From Perkinsus chesapeaki (taxonomy: Eukaryota; Perkinsozoa; Perkinsida; Perkinsidae): 52,443 nt of DNA. Where the stretch lies: assembly GCA_013115145.1 (NCBI GenBank), contig JAAPAO010000209.1:1-52443 (forward strand). Direction: 5' to 3'. The notes under the pieces were generated by a model. That model did no database searches. It was not told the origin of the DNA and saw only the letters and a program-made list of their open reading frames with translations. Of the stretch, positions 11,048 to 23,600 are shown piece by piece. The position numbers were made by a program, and so were the translations under genes. The first letter of the stretch is position 1, and every line of letters starts with the position of its first letter.

Positions 11048-11350
11048 TTGGGAAGGGGAAAAATGCTCAGCGGCGATGTCGCGAAAAATCTTACTCACCT
11101 CGCGCTCGTGCGTTTAGGAAGAACACCGATGAAGAGGCTTGCTAGCAGCAGTAGTTATAACAAATACAAACGCGTTATGGTGGGTTTCGAGTGGGGAGTG
11201 TCTTTTGAGCGCTCTGGTCAGGATGCATCCTTGCTGGACGAATTTGGTCTGTCGACGAACTTGGTAGGCAAATTGGGGCCATTGTGTGGTGAGCTGGTGA
11301 CGATCAGGAAAGGGGATCTCAAGTGCATTCTCCGAGCTATATGTGGATGA
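11048..11350 (+). CDS. Hypothetical protein, 100 codons
   Basis: Open frame starting MGRGKMLSGDVAK with ordinary amino-acid composition. A purine-rich stretch precedes it. It could be the first exon of the possible gene at 11.0-12.6 kb, but no downstream exon could be linked in phase. No family is recognised. Confidence 0.22.
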   Translation: MGRGKMLSGDVAKNLTHLALVRLGRTPMKRLASSSSYNKYKRVMVGFEWGVSFERSGQDASLLDEFGLSTNLVGKLGPLCGELVTIRKGDLKCILRAICG

Positions 11351-13039
11351 TACAGCAGCGCCGCCTAGATGAGGCCAATGAAGGTCACTTGCCTACAAGG
11401 GTTCAATTAAGCAAATTACTGTGTCAGTCTATCCCTCAGCGCACCGGGAAGAATCAGGATACTCCCTGGAGTGGGTGGGCGGGGTAGGCAAGCAGCGAGG
11501 CGGGATTCGGTTAGTAGTTAGCAGAGCCCACGAATCCCCGGTCTGGAGCGAACTGCCAGCGGAACGGCACGGGTGTCGCTGCCGTTTATGCAGCGGAACA
11601 ACTCTTACAGTTCGGGAGAGCATTCTATACCGTATTTCGCTCGGGACGGCAGAGTAGGTTGCATTAGTGGGCGGCTAGCGAGAGATACCTTAGGTAGGAG
11701 CGCTGGGCAGGGTTGGTGATCGGCAAACAAGGGGAAGGAACAGCCTTGGCAGCTTCTCCTCGTCGAGCATGGTGTCCCCCAGTTTGGCGATGACAAAATC
11801 TTACGCTTCGCCGTCGGTATGATTCTGAGCATCTCGGTTGCGGTGAAGCTCGGTTTTGCATGGGCAGGAGAGCAGCTCGACGATTTTGTCCTCAACTAGC
11901 GGGATGAACGGGGGTGGAGCTAAGCAGCTTTTGGCAGCTTACGGAGTGCCTCATCATCGCCAGGCAAGAGGAGACGAGTTTAGCTTCGACGTGAGGGGGT
12001 ATCAGTGAAATTATTGCAACTGAGGGGCATTCAGGATCGAAGCTTGGCAGCCAAGAAAACGAGAAGTACTGAGCTGGCGATTCCCGAGATTAGTAGGACG
12101 GGTTGAGGCCTACTGGTGAGTAGCTAATCTTGCCCAGATTTCAACAAGGAGAGCTCCGTTGACCAGAGCAAGAGTAAAAAAAGGAGGGACAGCATCAAAA
12201 TAGAGGATGAAGAGGCGGTTGCTGGTGAAGGGCTCCTGGGGAGATTGCCGTTTTAGGAGCCATTCAGATGCGTGCGGCTGTCACCTTTGTGGGACCTTTA
12301 TGCAGTACCGGCTGCGGGGCAGGAAGAACGAGGACAACAGCGAGGAACTAGTGGCTGATATTTGGTGTAGATCTGCTCAGATTGGTCATGCTGAGTGGTT
12401 GGTGGCTTAGGCACTGGGGACGGGGGAAGCAGCGGTGGCAATGAGATACAGGCGGGAAAGGGCGCTCATTATGGCCAAGAACCGATGGGATCGGCGATAC
12501 AATTGACGAAGGGCTTGCAATCCCTCATTGAGATATTGGAGTCCGATACCGGAGGCGGCTCCAAAGCTGGCCTCAGCCAGTCGACTATTGATTCTATTGT
12601 ATGCCATAGGTGAGACTTCCGAATAAGAAAATGGCGATGTGTGTCTCGGTACCTTTATTGCTGAGTGTTGGAGTATCTTTTAGGCTTCTGCGGTTGGGGT
12701 AGATTCTCTTTGGATCTCTTTGGAACTTTTATGCCTTCATGGGCATGTATTCCAACCTCGCAGAAATGTGTTTTTCGAAGACCGAAAATTTTCATGTTTT
12801 TGGAAATTTTGAAGGAGAGATTTCGAAAGACAACCTGACGACGGCTGTTCTCCTCCCAACGACTCTCTATGACTCCCTGTGTGTTGGGTATCAAATTGAA
12901 AGCTCCATCCTGTCCCCGCGAAGAATTGCCTTGCGGCAATGGTGATAACTGAATTAATTAATTAGCATACTGACAGTTATATTCATCATTTATAATAGAT
13001 TATCTGATACTTATGTATTTCTATATGTAATAATATAAT

Positions 13040-13389
13040 ATGAAGAAATCTAATACCTTCATAACCCGCCACAGCAATACTCCTACACTGGCCATAGTCA
13101 GCCTGGTCGAAGGGGGCAGGTTGCTGCACAAGAAAAAGTGATATATACATTGTAATTGCTCTCCTAGGTACGACAGTGATATTAGCGGTGTAAAGTGTTC
13201 GGTATGCATGGATGAGCTCCGAAACGGAGATGTTGTCAAATGCCTTCCGTGCCTCCACAACTTCCACGCCAAATGGTGAGCCGAAACTTAAGCTGCTCTC
13301 ACTTGCACTTCAGTATTGACCACTGGCTTCGAGTGAACCGTCGATGCCCAGTTTGCAAGTACAACCTGGCTAGCTGTTTAAGAGTATAA
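13040..13389 (+). CDS. Small RING-H2 finger protein (probable E3 ubiquitin ligase)
   Basis: Three exons: 13040-13119, 13168-13275 and 13314-13389, with GT-AG introns of 48 and 38 nt. The spliced protein contains a RING-H2 finger. CSVC supplies the first pair, CLPCLHNFH the central C-x-H-x2-H, then C-IDHWLRVNR, then CPVC. The last intron splits the Cys codon after NFHAK, and splicing restores it exactly, which supports the model. The DHWLR helix before CPVC is typical of E3 ligases that recruit E2 enzymes. The N-terminus is short and the start at 13040 is a guess. Upstream exons may exist, for example near 12739-12945, and no transmembrane segment was identified. The protein ends seven residues after the final zinc pair region (ASCLRV). 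Confidence 0.75.
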
Positions 13390-14715
13390 TTCTGATGGAA
13401 ATCAGTGCTGCTTTAACTTGTTATCATTTCCTTTATTTCCCCTCGGCCAGTCTCAATCGTTTACTATTGTTATTCTATCACATTGTGGAAGTCCGCATTT
13501 CGTTGCCTATCTAAAGTGTCAGCCGGCCAATCCGATATTTCGGATACCCCTAATGGCAAGGGCGTTCACCCTATTTCTAGCGTAGTCCCTATTACTTTTA
13601 TAATTTCGTGGCGCGTGAAGATACTCCGACATGACGATGACAGAAGTTTCATGTATTAGGCTTGGGCAGTTGCGTCTGTTAATTAGCCTTAACCTTGGAG
13701 GTTTAAACGGAAGGCCAGCTAATCACGGTGGCAAATAACGTGCTAGCTGAATCTCTCAAGTTTCTGCTGTATAAGTTCTGCCTCGGTGCTGCTCTTCAGG
13801 ATCGGTCGCAATCTGTCTCTAGGACCGTGGTGTTGGTAGCACGGTTATAGAATTGTTAATAACAATTTAAAGAGTGAAGTGTCCGTGAAACTAAGTTGTC
13901 TCTTGCAGCTCATTTTCCCTTGAGCTTTCCCTCCCCTTAACAACGCTCATCGGGCAGTGATAGCGTGCCATGCCGGAAGGTTCACGGTAGGCTACGGATT
14001 GCTGCGTAAAAGTGCCATTTTCTAGCGTGTCTCAGGTATTACGATCCTGGCCGGCAACTGCTGCTGAGCCTCTTCAGTAGTGGTGACACGGTAAGTGATG
14101 GTCCTACCTTGAGATCTTCAGTAGCGGGCCTCAGACACCCGGGCATCACCACCAAGGCTCACTTGCGACGCTGGGAGAACAGCACCATCATTCCTATCAC
14201 CAAGATGACAGTGGGCTCGACTGGTTGAGAACTTTGACGTAGGCATGCATACTGTGGCGTTGCCAGTGGTCGTTATTACTATTAGTTCCTACAATTCCAT
14301 TTTACTATTTTTGACACTTGTTATATAAGTATTATATGATTCACTTTGATCTCATCCTTATAAGTGTGTTAGTGATGTAACTTGCGATTTACTGGAGCCA
14401 AATATCACTACCATACAAACTACTCTAGAGTTTTTATTAAAGACGTTGCCTTGTCTCTGTGAAAGCGAGTACTTCGGATACTATACCTTTCAGAAATCCA
14501 CTCCGCGCTTAAGGCCACCAATGATGTCCGTATTCGCGAAGATGATTTTGTATTCGCGAAATTAGTAGCCTTAAGCGTGAAATAGATTTCTGAATGGTAT
14601 AGTATCACTTTGGAATAAGCAATTAATGCCCAATTATAAATCAATGTCTTCTATATCAGAATGGCTATGAGGACCTTGTAATGAGATAACGTGCTATCTG
14701 GGCAGATACGTGGCA
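13390..14715. other. Intergenic region with one hairpin repeat
   Basis: About 1.3 kb without a supported gene. It contains the inverted repeat at 14479-14603. Otherwise only short frames and mixed-composition sequence are seen. Confidence 0.5.
14479..14603. repeat. Hairpin repeat with an internal duplicated palindrome
   Basis: Two arms of about 37 nt (14479-14515 and 14567-14603) are near-perfect reverse complements. They share ACTATACC, TTCAGAAATC and CGCTTAAGGC blocks. The loop holds two copies of TATTCGCGAA, itself containing the palindrome TTCGCGAA. It could be a MITE, a protein-binding site or a structured transcript. It lies about 110 bp upstream of the SWEET gene. Confidence 0.6.
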
Positions 14716-15521
14716 ATGGCCTTATCAGTGTTGTCGGTGCTGTCTCCATTGCCTGACTTCATGGAGATGCTCAGAGCTAAACGTGCCAAGGGCTCGGCAC
14801 TGCCCTACTCTACGCTGTTCACACAGGTAGGTTGCTGCACTTCACAGGCTAGTTCGACTTGGCCGTTGTCCTCCCTCAGGCCTACCTTTGGGTTTGGTAC
14901 GGGTATCTGACAGCTCATTGGGACATCGTTCGCATCAATCTCCTCACGGTGCTCATATCCGCCTTTTATGTGGGGGTCTTCGCGTCATATGACATCCGCG
15001 TTATCAGCAAGGCTGCTACGTTGCTGTCGGTGATGGCAGTGGTCGTCGGTGCTTTGATATGCAATACTAGCCTCACCGATATGAAGCTGAAGGTCGAGGT
15101 GTTCGCCTACTGTGCTACAGCTTTAAGCATTGTATTGTGCATCGCACCAACTCCCCAGATCGTCACTGTTGTGCGCTCTAGGTCGCTGGATGGCTATCCT
15201 ACTGCTTTGACGGTAGCCAGCTTCATCTCGTCGTGTCTTTGGGCTCAGTGCAGCATTCTCATGCACTCTCTTCCGTACTTGATCCCGAACTTGGTCGGAG
15301 TGATACTTAACGGTGGCCAGCTCGTGGTGGTCATCTGGGTGTATACCAACCCCGATCCGGATCCATTGGTCATCTCTCCGACGACGATGTCACCTGAGGA
15401 ACATGCGGCAGAAATCGTACCGCGTTTGATTAGTCAGGCGAAGAGCCGGAGGAAAAGCGAGATCTTTGGAGAGGGCGACAACTTCACGGTCTATGGAAGT
15501 GTCTTTACAGCATATGACTGA
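14716..15521 (+). CDS. SWEET (MtN3/saliva) family sugar transporter
   Basis: Two exons, 14716-14826 and 14880-15521, with a 53-nt intron; 250 residues. The first exon encodes TM1 and the SPLPDF/ALPYSTL segment typical of the first MtN3 triple-helix bundle. The second begins with YLWVWYGYL (TM2) and continues through TM3-TM4 (NLLTVLISAFYVGVFASY). The second MtN3 repeat has APTPQIVTVVRSRSLDGYP and SSCLWAQ, with the Pro tetrad positions recognisable in both repeats. It ends in a NLVGVILNGGQL helix. Seven membrane segments are expected. SWEET proteins carry sugars down their gradient across plasma or vacuole membranes. The C-terminal tail of about 60 residues is hydrophilic and probably cytosolic. 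The substrate cannot be predicted. The start was chosen as the first ATG in frame, since the GTG before it is not a plausible eukaryotic start. Confidence 0.88.
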
Positions 15522-15686
15522 TGAAGCTCTGACTTATCGAGGCGACTTTACCATTACGACATTTGTTTGTTGTGATCCTTTAATTTACGTTGTGACCAGC
15601 ACTCAGTATTGCGCCGTCAATTCGACTTCGGGCAGCGGGTCGATTAGGTCTTTTTTTCTGCTTAAAAGCCTCTCACTATCATCATA

Positions 15687-17266
15687 ATGCTATCGGCTAT
15701 CATTCTGTCCGCGATGTTCAGCTGCCAGTTGGCTTTGGTAGCACTCTTCTCCACTCCGCTTTTCCACATTCTCACGCAGGCTCGACTACTCTTGGATCCC
15801 CCCAATCTCGCCACGGAAGCTCTGTTCGCCAGAGTCGGCATGGCTAGCGACAAGTGGCTCGTGGAGGCGGCGTGCCGAGGGCCTAGAAGCCGCTTTGTGC
15901 GGTTACTGAAGCGCGACACGAACGATCTGACAGCCGCGGAGCGCCTCACTTTATTCTGCAGCTTCGTGAAGACAGCGCCAGCGCCTGAGGACAGCATGGT
16001 CAGAACTGTGTGCAATATTGGCGGCAAAAAACAGACGACGAAACAATCGGTCACCTTCTTCTTCTCCGACCACCGAGCAGCGATGACGTTCGCTAATGTG
16101 TGGGGCAACTACCGTAACTTCCGCACGCCGAAGGCGCTGTCTGCGGACGTGCCCACCGACATTGCTCAGAGGCAGGAGCTGGAGACCTGGGAGGAACTTT
16201 TGGAAAAGGCCAGAATTAAGGCGATGGATGCTGATGATGAAGTAAGTGATTTGTTGGAACGAATCGGTTTGAGAAAATCCGCTCTCATATGTGCGTCCTG
16301 ACGATCAAGGGACCTGCTCCGCCTTGGCGAAGATGTTCGGCTGCCAAAAATTTCCGCCCAAATTCGGCGGTCACTTACCGCGATCGATGCCTTGCTGCTC
16401 GCGTCTGCCGCCTTTCCCTTCTTCATTACTGATTGTTGCCTGTACTGTAGGTAAATCTGGGCACACCGGTGAAGTTCGTGACAATTGGCGACTCTGAAGA
16501 CAAGTTCGTGCTGACCAGAGCTTATCGTTTAGAGGATGCGAGGATAGCTCGAGTTGTGGAGCATCGGCCTTGGCTGTGGGACATAAAGGAGGACTATGCC
16601 TGTGGTGACGTGGTCGAGGAGGGCGGCACAGTAACGGCGATGTGCATCCCAAAGGGGGGGACAGATGAGAACACAGTGAAGCTCACGTTCCATTTTAACG
16701 ATTTGCAAGATGCTTCGAAGTTCAAGCGGAGATGGGGAGCCCCGCTCCGAAGTGAGCTAAAAGAGGGAGAGTCCGCTGCACCCGTGGACGGGCATCCGCT
16801 CTTTGTTCTGCCTGGGCTGCGTGCTGACGACTTGGAGGCGGTAAGCGTTGAATCTGGTGTCAGTTTTGCTTACTGCAGTTTGACTAGGATGGGGATGACC
16901 GTGGTGAAAGTACTCTTGAAGACGGGCGGGAGGGTAGTGCAGTAGTGCCGTCCTCTCCACACGTGCCCGCGGCGGAGCATCAGGCAAGACCTGATCAAAT
17001 GTGTCGACGAGAGATGGTTTGGACAGGTTGACGCGGTCCCTGAAGACACCATTGAGAATCAGCCAGTGGCGGACTACCCCACGCCAGACGGAGTATATGA
17101 AGCCTAGCCGCCCCTTTCCTGTGACATATCCTACTTTCAGGAGACACAGCTAGATGATGAGCTACCGAGCTGGTTGTTCCAAGAGGGCCTTTCACTACCA
17201 TCGCCTCGCCGGCCAACAGACCAAGATCGGCTGTATGAAGATCGCTGGTTCCCTTCAATCCGTTAG
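15687..17266 (+). CDS. Secreted protein with two WG modules and an acidic tail (array gene 1)
   Basis: Six exons splice in frame: 15687-15737, 15780-16241, 16451-16840, 16888-16983, 17027-17092 and 17141-17266; 396 residues. Exon 1 encodes a signal peptide (MLSAIILSAMFSCQLAL). The mature protein starts with LDPPNLATEALFARV. Module 1 contains LFCSF, VCNIG and ends AAMTFANVWGNY. Module 2 starts VKFVTIG and contains YACGD, AMCIP and ends DASKFKRRWGAPL. A short Asp/Glu-rich tail follows. Array gene 2 opens with the same arrangement, so the two are paralogues. The fourth intron starts GCAAGA, a GC-AG intron. The second intron is unusually long (209 nt) against 42 nt at the equivalent place in gene 2. 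No known family is recognised. Secretion to the extracellular space or a secretory organelle is inferred from the signal peptide. Confidence 0.75.
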
Positions 17267-17649
17267 CGTCCTCAGTCAATATTTGACTAAGACAGTTCGA
17301 GCCAGTGGAATGCAACATCATCCTCCTTCTGTAATCGTGCACTCGTACGGGACTTCCTGTCCCAGTAGGTCAGTTATCACTTAACCCAGCAACGCTCTCG
17401 ATTATGTCATGCCCCTATTGTTGTTGTAGTCACAGTTGTGTGCTGTGGAAGTTGTTCGCTAAAGTGCACGAATGCTAGGTTGTGTTGGTCAATGTGAAGT
17501 TGGCAGGCAGGCCCTCCGGCGTCTCTAAGGCTCGGCATCCCACGAGCTGTCGCTCGTAGCCATACTGCACCTGGTGCACACTGTCTCCCGGAACCCATAC
17601 GTGATCGTCTGTTTGTAGTTGTTTTGTCTGGTTCTGTCATTACATTAAG
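17267..17649. other. Intergenic spacer between array genes 1 and 2
   Basis: About 380 bp with no supported exon. It must contain the 3' end signals of gene 1 and the promoter of gene 2. No TATA-like or other element stood out. Confidence 0.5.
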
Positions 17650-20600
17650 ATGTTGATGTCACCGGGCCTTCGGGCCCTCCTACTTATCGCCGCATCGCTG
17701 GCGAGAGGGGTGAGAGATACGTCACAAAAGCGGAACGGGGATGCTTTCTTTAGATACAGGCGAAATTAGATCCGCCGAATTTAGCGGCGAAGGCGCTCTA
17801 CGCGCACATCGGGGACGATCCGGAGAAGTGGGAAGTCCTGACGGCCTTCAAGCGTGGAGGAAGTCGGGCAATGAGAGTGAAGACCAGAACCAACTTCACT
17901 GATAAGACGTTCCAGCCTTACTATTGTAGCGTGGCTCAGAGGGCACCGGCGGAGGGCTCCAATGTGGCCACGACGCTCTGCAACAAGCCTGGTGGGAAAC
18001 CGGGAGATAGACGACCGGTTCACTTCCACTTTCCGACGCACGAGGATGCTGTGGAGTTCGCGAAGGTTTGGGGCAACCTGAATCGATATAAGACACCGGT
18101 GGAGCTGTCCAAAGAGATACCTGATGAGGAGCAGATTCATGAGGATTGGGATGAAGTTCTTAATCGAACTCGAGCAAACATTGTTGAGACGGACGGCATG
18201 GTAAGCTCTTTCGAAAGCCTTTGACTGATCAGTCTTGCTTAGGTGAATTACGCTTGGCCACTGAAGTTCGTGAGAATCGGCTCCGATGCCGATAAGTTCG
18301 TAGCGACCCACGCATATCGGCACGAGGGAGCCCGTGTGAGGCTGGTGAAGCTGGCTGAGCAGAAGCCGTACCTGTGGGACATACAGGAGACCTTCTACTG
18401 TGACGAGCTGCCGCCGGACCCCTGGGGGAAATTCGTTGAGACCAAATGCGCACGACCGAACAACCTGGAAAAGAAATATCTGTTTGTGTTCAACTTTGAC
18501 ACGCAGGAGGATGCTGCCTATTTCGCCAAGCACTGGGGAGCACCTTTCCTTGACACTAAGAAGGAAGAAGATTCTGAGGTCAACGTGGCCGACGGAGCGA
18601 AGCAGGCACCTGCGCGTGAGCTGGAATCCGGTTACAAGGCGAATTACGGTGGTCTTGCTGGAGATGGGGGACATGCCGACGGTGAAGAATCTGCAAGGAG
18701 CTCTACTGTTTATGACATGAAGAGCAATGTTGGTGAAGCGGGCGAGTGGGCTGGCAGTGAAGTGAAGCCACCGGTGTTCGGGGAGATGGGAGGGGCTGTG
18801 GCCAGCGGCGAGAGCCAAGCTGATGGAGAGAAGTCTGGCTCGACCCCTGAGGACACCGAACTGGGCAAGGTAGTTGTAGAAATTTTGACGAGGTTTACTT
18901 GCTAGTTTTTCAGGAGGAATCAGGACACACAGTGCCGGAGGAGTGGGAAGCTGACCAGGTAAGATAGCTGCCGACAAGGGAGAAAGGCACGAGAGCCCTA
19001 TTAAATGTTGCTCGAGATGAGGCGCGCGAATTAATCTCTGAGCAATTCAGTTTGCTCCCGGCTGAACACAGATTGCGAAGGTACCACCGCCTACTATCGA
19101 CGAGCATGATGATGCTGCTGCTGGCAACGAGGAGGGCAGTATCGATAATGAAAAGGAACTTGTGGTGAGCATAGAAGACTTCTGCCATTGCTCGTCGCAC
19201 CAGCATCAACATTGATAACCGTGTGCTTTGGACTAGTCAAACATTCGAACATCGTTTTTTCGGGAATGTCATGGTCCAGGACTCTGTCGTGTTTTAGGTG
19301 GAGCCCTCCGATTCGGATCAGCCAGTAGAGAGATGGAAGAAAAGCCAGGTAGGCTACTCGTACGGTACTAGATACGTGAAGGACACTAGTAGAGCCTGTA
19401 AAATAGTTTGCTTTAAGCCTACGGCATTTATCTGTGACGTAGAGACGAATCCTTATCAGTGCAGCGTTGGAAGGGACCTAGGGAGGATTCCATATCGAAC
19501 TGCTCAGGTCGATGCTCCTCATCGACCGGCTGATCTCGACGACTCGGAGATTCTGGAGGAGCAACAGTCGAAGGAGGCGGACGGTGCATTGCCGCCACAC
19601 GAGTCGCCTACGGAGAGCGGTGTGGATGATACGGAAGAGGAAGGCGTCGGAGTTGATGGCGGCGTTGAGGTAGGCTCATCTAGAGCCCTTTGTGGTTGAA
19701 CTCCGCGATCAGGAGAACGTTGAGTCTCCTTCCACGGCTGATCATTGGGAAGCCAGCAAAGTGAGCATGGAGTCTACGGGCCGCCGTTGTCGGTAATCAT
19801 TTCGTTTCAGGTATCCGACCCTTTGATTCCTAAGAGTGACGCGTCGGAGCAAGGAGATGAGGACGACGAGGGTCTGCCCCCACCAGTCCTACCGTTCGCC
19901 TCGGACGAGGCTGATGGTTCCACGGAGAGTGCAAGTAGCGACGCTGAGCAGGTACGGCAGAGCTGTAGCGACCAAGCGTGCTTTATCCTTGTCCATCAGT
20001 CTCCCGAGTCTTCCACCACTGGGTCGTCATCGGCACCCGCTTGGTCGGCGGGGAGTGTAGATAGTCCGACGATCCCAGATGTAAGTGAGAGGGGGGGTTA
20101 AGAAGAAAATGCCCGCCTGGAATCAGGCCGTAGATCCACAGTATGCAGAGTACAGCACTCCTGAGCCTGCTGGATACGGAGACATGGAGGACACCACGGT
20201 AGGACGTGACTGCAGAAGAGGCTCTTCTATGGCCTTTATTCCTAGGATCTCAACCACGACAAATTCCCGACCTTTGATGAGCAAAGCGACGGCGCTAGCC
20301 AATTTGGCAAGGAGCATACAGCCGCGCAGTCGGGTTATGAAGACGCAACTGCGAAGGATTCAGCGGTGAGCTCAGACTTGTATGGTTCAGTTCTAAACTG
20401 GTAGAGATGTACCATCGCAATCTCCGCATCTCAAATTGGTGTTGAATGCCTTCGGTGAAATTTGGTATGATTAATTATGACAAAGCCCGTTCGCTCCTCA
20501 GGACCCATTCGACGAGATGGAACCGATTTCTACGGAGCAGGAATCTTCAAAACATTACTCCAAGTCGACATCATCATCACCCAGCACCGCCACCTACGGC

Positions 20601-23600
20601 AATCCAGCTGCCGTCCCCGACGTGAGTTCCTCAACGGGTGTCTGACTGTTAAATCCCGGCCTTCCAGGTTCCACTGCCACCAACCTTTGCTTCGACCGAG
20701 ATGGAACAGGACCCTTCTCAGTTAGAGACGGACGAGGAGGAGGGCATGACGCAAGATGCCGATGACGAGGAGGAGGAGGAGGGCATGACGCAAGATGCTG
20801 ATGACGAGGAGGAGGAGGGCATGACGCAAGATGCTGATGACGGGGAGGAGGAGGGCATGACGCAAGATGCTGATGACGAGGAGGAGGGTGCTGTTGACGC
20901 TTTCAAAGACAAGGTAGCTTTAAATCCTCTTTACTTTTTATTATCTCCATCTTGTTCGGTTTCGGCTCCAAAGCCAGATGATACGTAGAGCGCTGAGCGT
21001 GATTATGGAGGACTAGAAATTCGCTCCCGTTGTGAAATTTCCGGCCGGTCATTGTTCACCAATTTAGCTGATGGGTTAGTAACGTCGCAGTTCTGCATCG
21101 CTTAGGAGCCTGAATCAATCATTCCGGTGGCGGAGCCTACAGTGGAAAGGAGGCTACAAGGCACCGAAATGGAGGACGTTGCTGAGGAGCCTACTGCTAA
21201 CGAAGAGACGTCGGAGAGCCAAGACGGTGCAGCCGAGAAAGAGGAGGAGGAGAACGATGTCCCTGAGGGTCTGCCAGAATTCGGAACTAGCAGCGATGTC
21301 GCCGATGACCAAGTAGCCGGGACTCGGTGGTCGTGGTTCCGCGGTGATAAAGATGCTGTTTCAGAGCGATCAGATCACAAGGCTTTCTTCCGGCGTTGAC
21401 GAGGACTTTTCGCCTGGGGACGAGGTGGGGGCCTTCTGCGATGCAGACTTGTGGAATTTGACAATCATTAGGAGCAGGCTGTCGAGGACGGACCGGAGCT
21501 GAAGCAGTTCTCTGACGATAACACTGACAACAGCGCCGCGGAAGTAAGGAAGTTGACAGCACCTCACAGTGGCATTCCCCGCCAACCCCACTAACAGGAC
21601 TTTAGCGCCGGGCTCGATTAGGGGGAAACATCGTTGGCTCTATACCAGGTTTTTTTCAGAGCATCCTTGACACTGAAGCTAACAGTAAAGATCAACTTGA
21701 AGCGGACTCGGATGCAGTTGATTGGGATAACGAAAAGGACGCAGAGGAGATTCTGGACACTGGTGGAGCCTCCGATGATCAGGAGGTAGCAGCGCCACTT
21801 CGCCATCTCTGCTGCACTGTCCCAATCCTAGGGTGGCCAGCTGCAACGACTTGCAACTTCGGTTGAAGCTGATACGTCATTCGTGCCAACACAGCAGGTG
21901 AGGAGGAGGCGAGTTCGTGTCGAACAGAGAACTTGGTCGTTGGCTGGTTAGGCTGGGTTCGGCACTTGTCGAGAATTCCGCCCGAAGCACAGCTACAGGC
22001 ACGGCAAGATCACCGCTTTCGATACACAAGGAAGGAGATTCAAAGTACCTCGCGGTCTCCTGCGCAGCCTCCAGAGTGGGGACTGTGTTACCATTTTAGG
22101 TTCGTCGGCGTTACAATGGAGAACCAGAGACTGCGTCCTGCGAGGCGGTGGCCGTTCGACCGAAATACCGCGAGGATCTGAACGACTGGCTCATCCCGGT
22201 CCAATGCCGCTTCATTGGCATTAGTGGTGTCGAGACTGTCGAGGGGAAAATAAGATGCGACTCAGAGTACGAGGCGAGGACTCTGGCTAAGGAATGGGGA
22301 GGCTTTGACGTAAGTCCGGAAGGTCCGGGGTTCGAATCCCACGGCCTGCAACTCAGGATCCTTCTTGGGTGCCCGGCCCGCCTCAGATGCGCGATTTGAG
22401 CAGCATGAGGCTGCCGGATGGATCCGACAGTGGCAGTGGCTACTGGTATTCATACGCCGGCGGTTCATGGGGAAACCATGATGAGGTGAGGATGTAAAGT
22501 GAACGACGGCTGATGTTGTGACGTTCAGGCACAGAACCTCGCGACACCTCTAAGCCTAGGAATAGCGGAGGTAGGCCGGGAAGGTTTTGATGATACGAGC
22601 TGGTTGATGAAGGTTTTGAGGGATTGTATATTTCGATAGAACTATGTNNNNNNNNNNNNNNNNNNNNNNNNNNNNNNNNNNNNNNNNNNNNNNNNNNNNN
22701 NNNNNNNNNNNNNNNNNNNNNNNNNNNNNNNNNNNNNNNNGATATGTGTTGATAGAAATGATATGTGTTGATAGAAATGATATGTGTTGATAGAAATGAT
22801 ATGTGTTGATAGAAATGATATGTGTTGATAGAAATGATATGTGTTGATAGAAATGATATGTGTTGATAGAAATGATATGTGTTGATAGAAATGCGTCATC
22901 ACTGCCAGTGATTCACTGGTGAATAATGCCATCATTCAGTCGTGTAATAAGCTCGTTGCCGACTTCTCCAAAGGCCAAGCGGATGACATCGTAGACTTTG
23001 ACATGAAGACCAGAAAGCTTACGGTAAGGCTCGTCAGTGCGAGGATCGAGCAGCTAGATGGTTGTAGATCATCCCAACTAATATGATGCTTCCATTGAAG
23101 CTCCAGTGCAAACCAGTAGATGTCCCTCCAGAAGGGAAGGGGGCGACTTGGCTGGTCCGCGTAGATTGCAAAGATGCAGGAGGTAAGCCCCAGATTTCAT
23201 CGGTCTACCGAATTAAAGCCTTTGTATTCAGGTCACGGACGGTCTGGAGGAGGAGTTGTTATCTGTGGTAATCGCGCTGATGCTGAGCAACTGTCGAGCG
23301 TTTGGGGTGGCTTCCACGTAGGAGACATCTTCGCAGGGCTCTTCCAGGAACTGCGTGTCAGGGCGGTGGCGAGAGTCGGTCAGAAGGTGGCGTGCGAGGG
23401 GGGAGCTCCTCGCATTCGTCGGGGTGGTTCCAGCATGTGGTGATGTATCGAAAGGAGGAAGTGAGAACGACGACGACAACTCCGACTACCACGACCACAA
23501 CGACCACTACGCAGCCTCCGAGCAGATCGTGGTGGTACCAGTTCAAGCACTTTGAATGGGCTGGCTTCCAGACGGTAGCGGCTCCCGAATGCCACTGGCT

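Larger units (their letters stand above)
9428..13039. other. Sparse region with scattered unresolved frames
   Basis: No gene can be assembled with confidence. Around 11640-12240 several GT-AG pairs join open frames (one exon reads SKSKKRRDSIKIEDEE), which hints at a small nuclear-type protein. No consistent start, phase and stop could be found, so it may be a decayed gene. AT-rich stretches near 9850 and 12950 have no visible content. Confidence 0.4.

Noticed and set aside
11040-12620. Multi-exon plus-strand gene
   Set aside because: Several open segments can be joined by GT-AG sites, but every full path meets a stop or a phase clash. Not supported beyond isolated frames.
17781-18977. 398-codon open frame on the minus strand
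   Set aside because: It lies opposite array gene 2, whose plus-strand exons have a signal peptide, paralogy with gene 1 and consistent splice sites. The minus frame has no motif and fits none of the plus introns, so it is a shadow.
22741-22892. CRISPR-like direct repeats
   Set aside because: Units are contiguous with no unique spacers, and the setting is a eukaryotic intron. It is a minisatellite.
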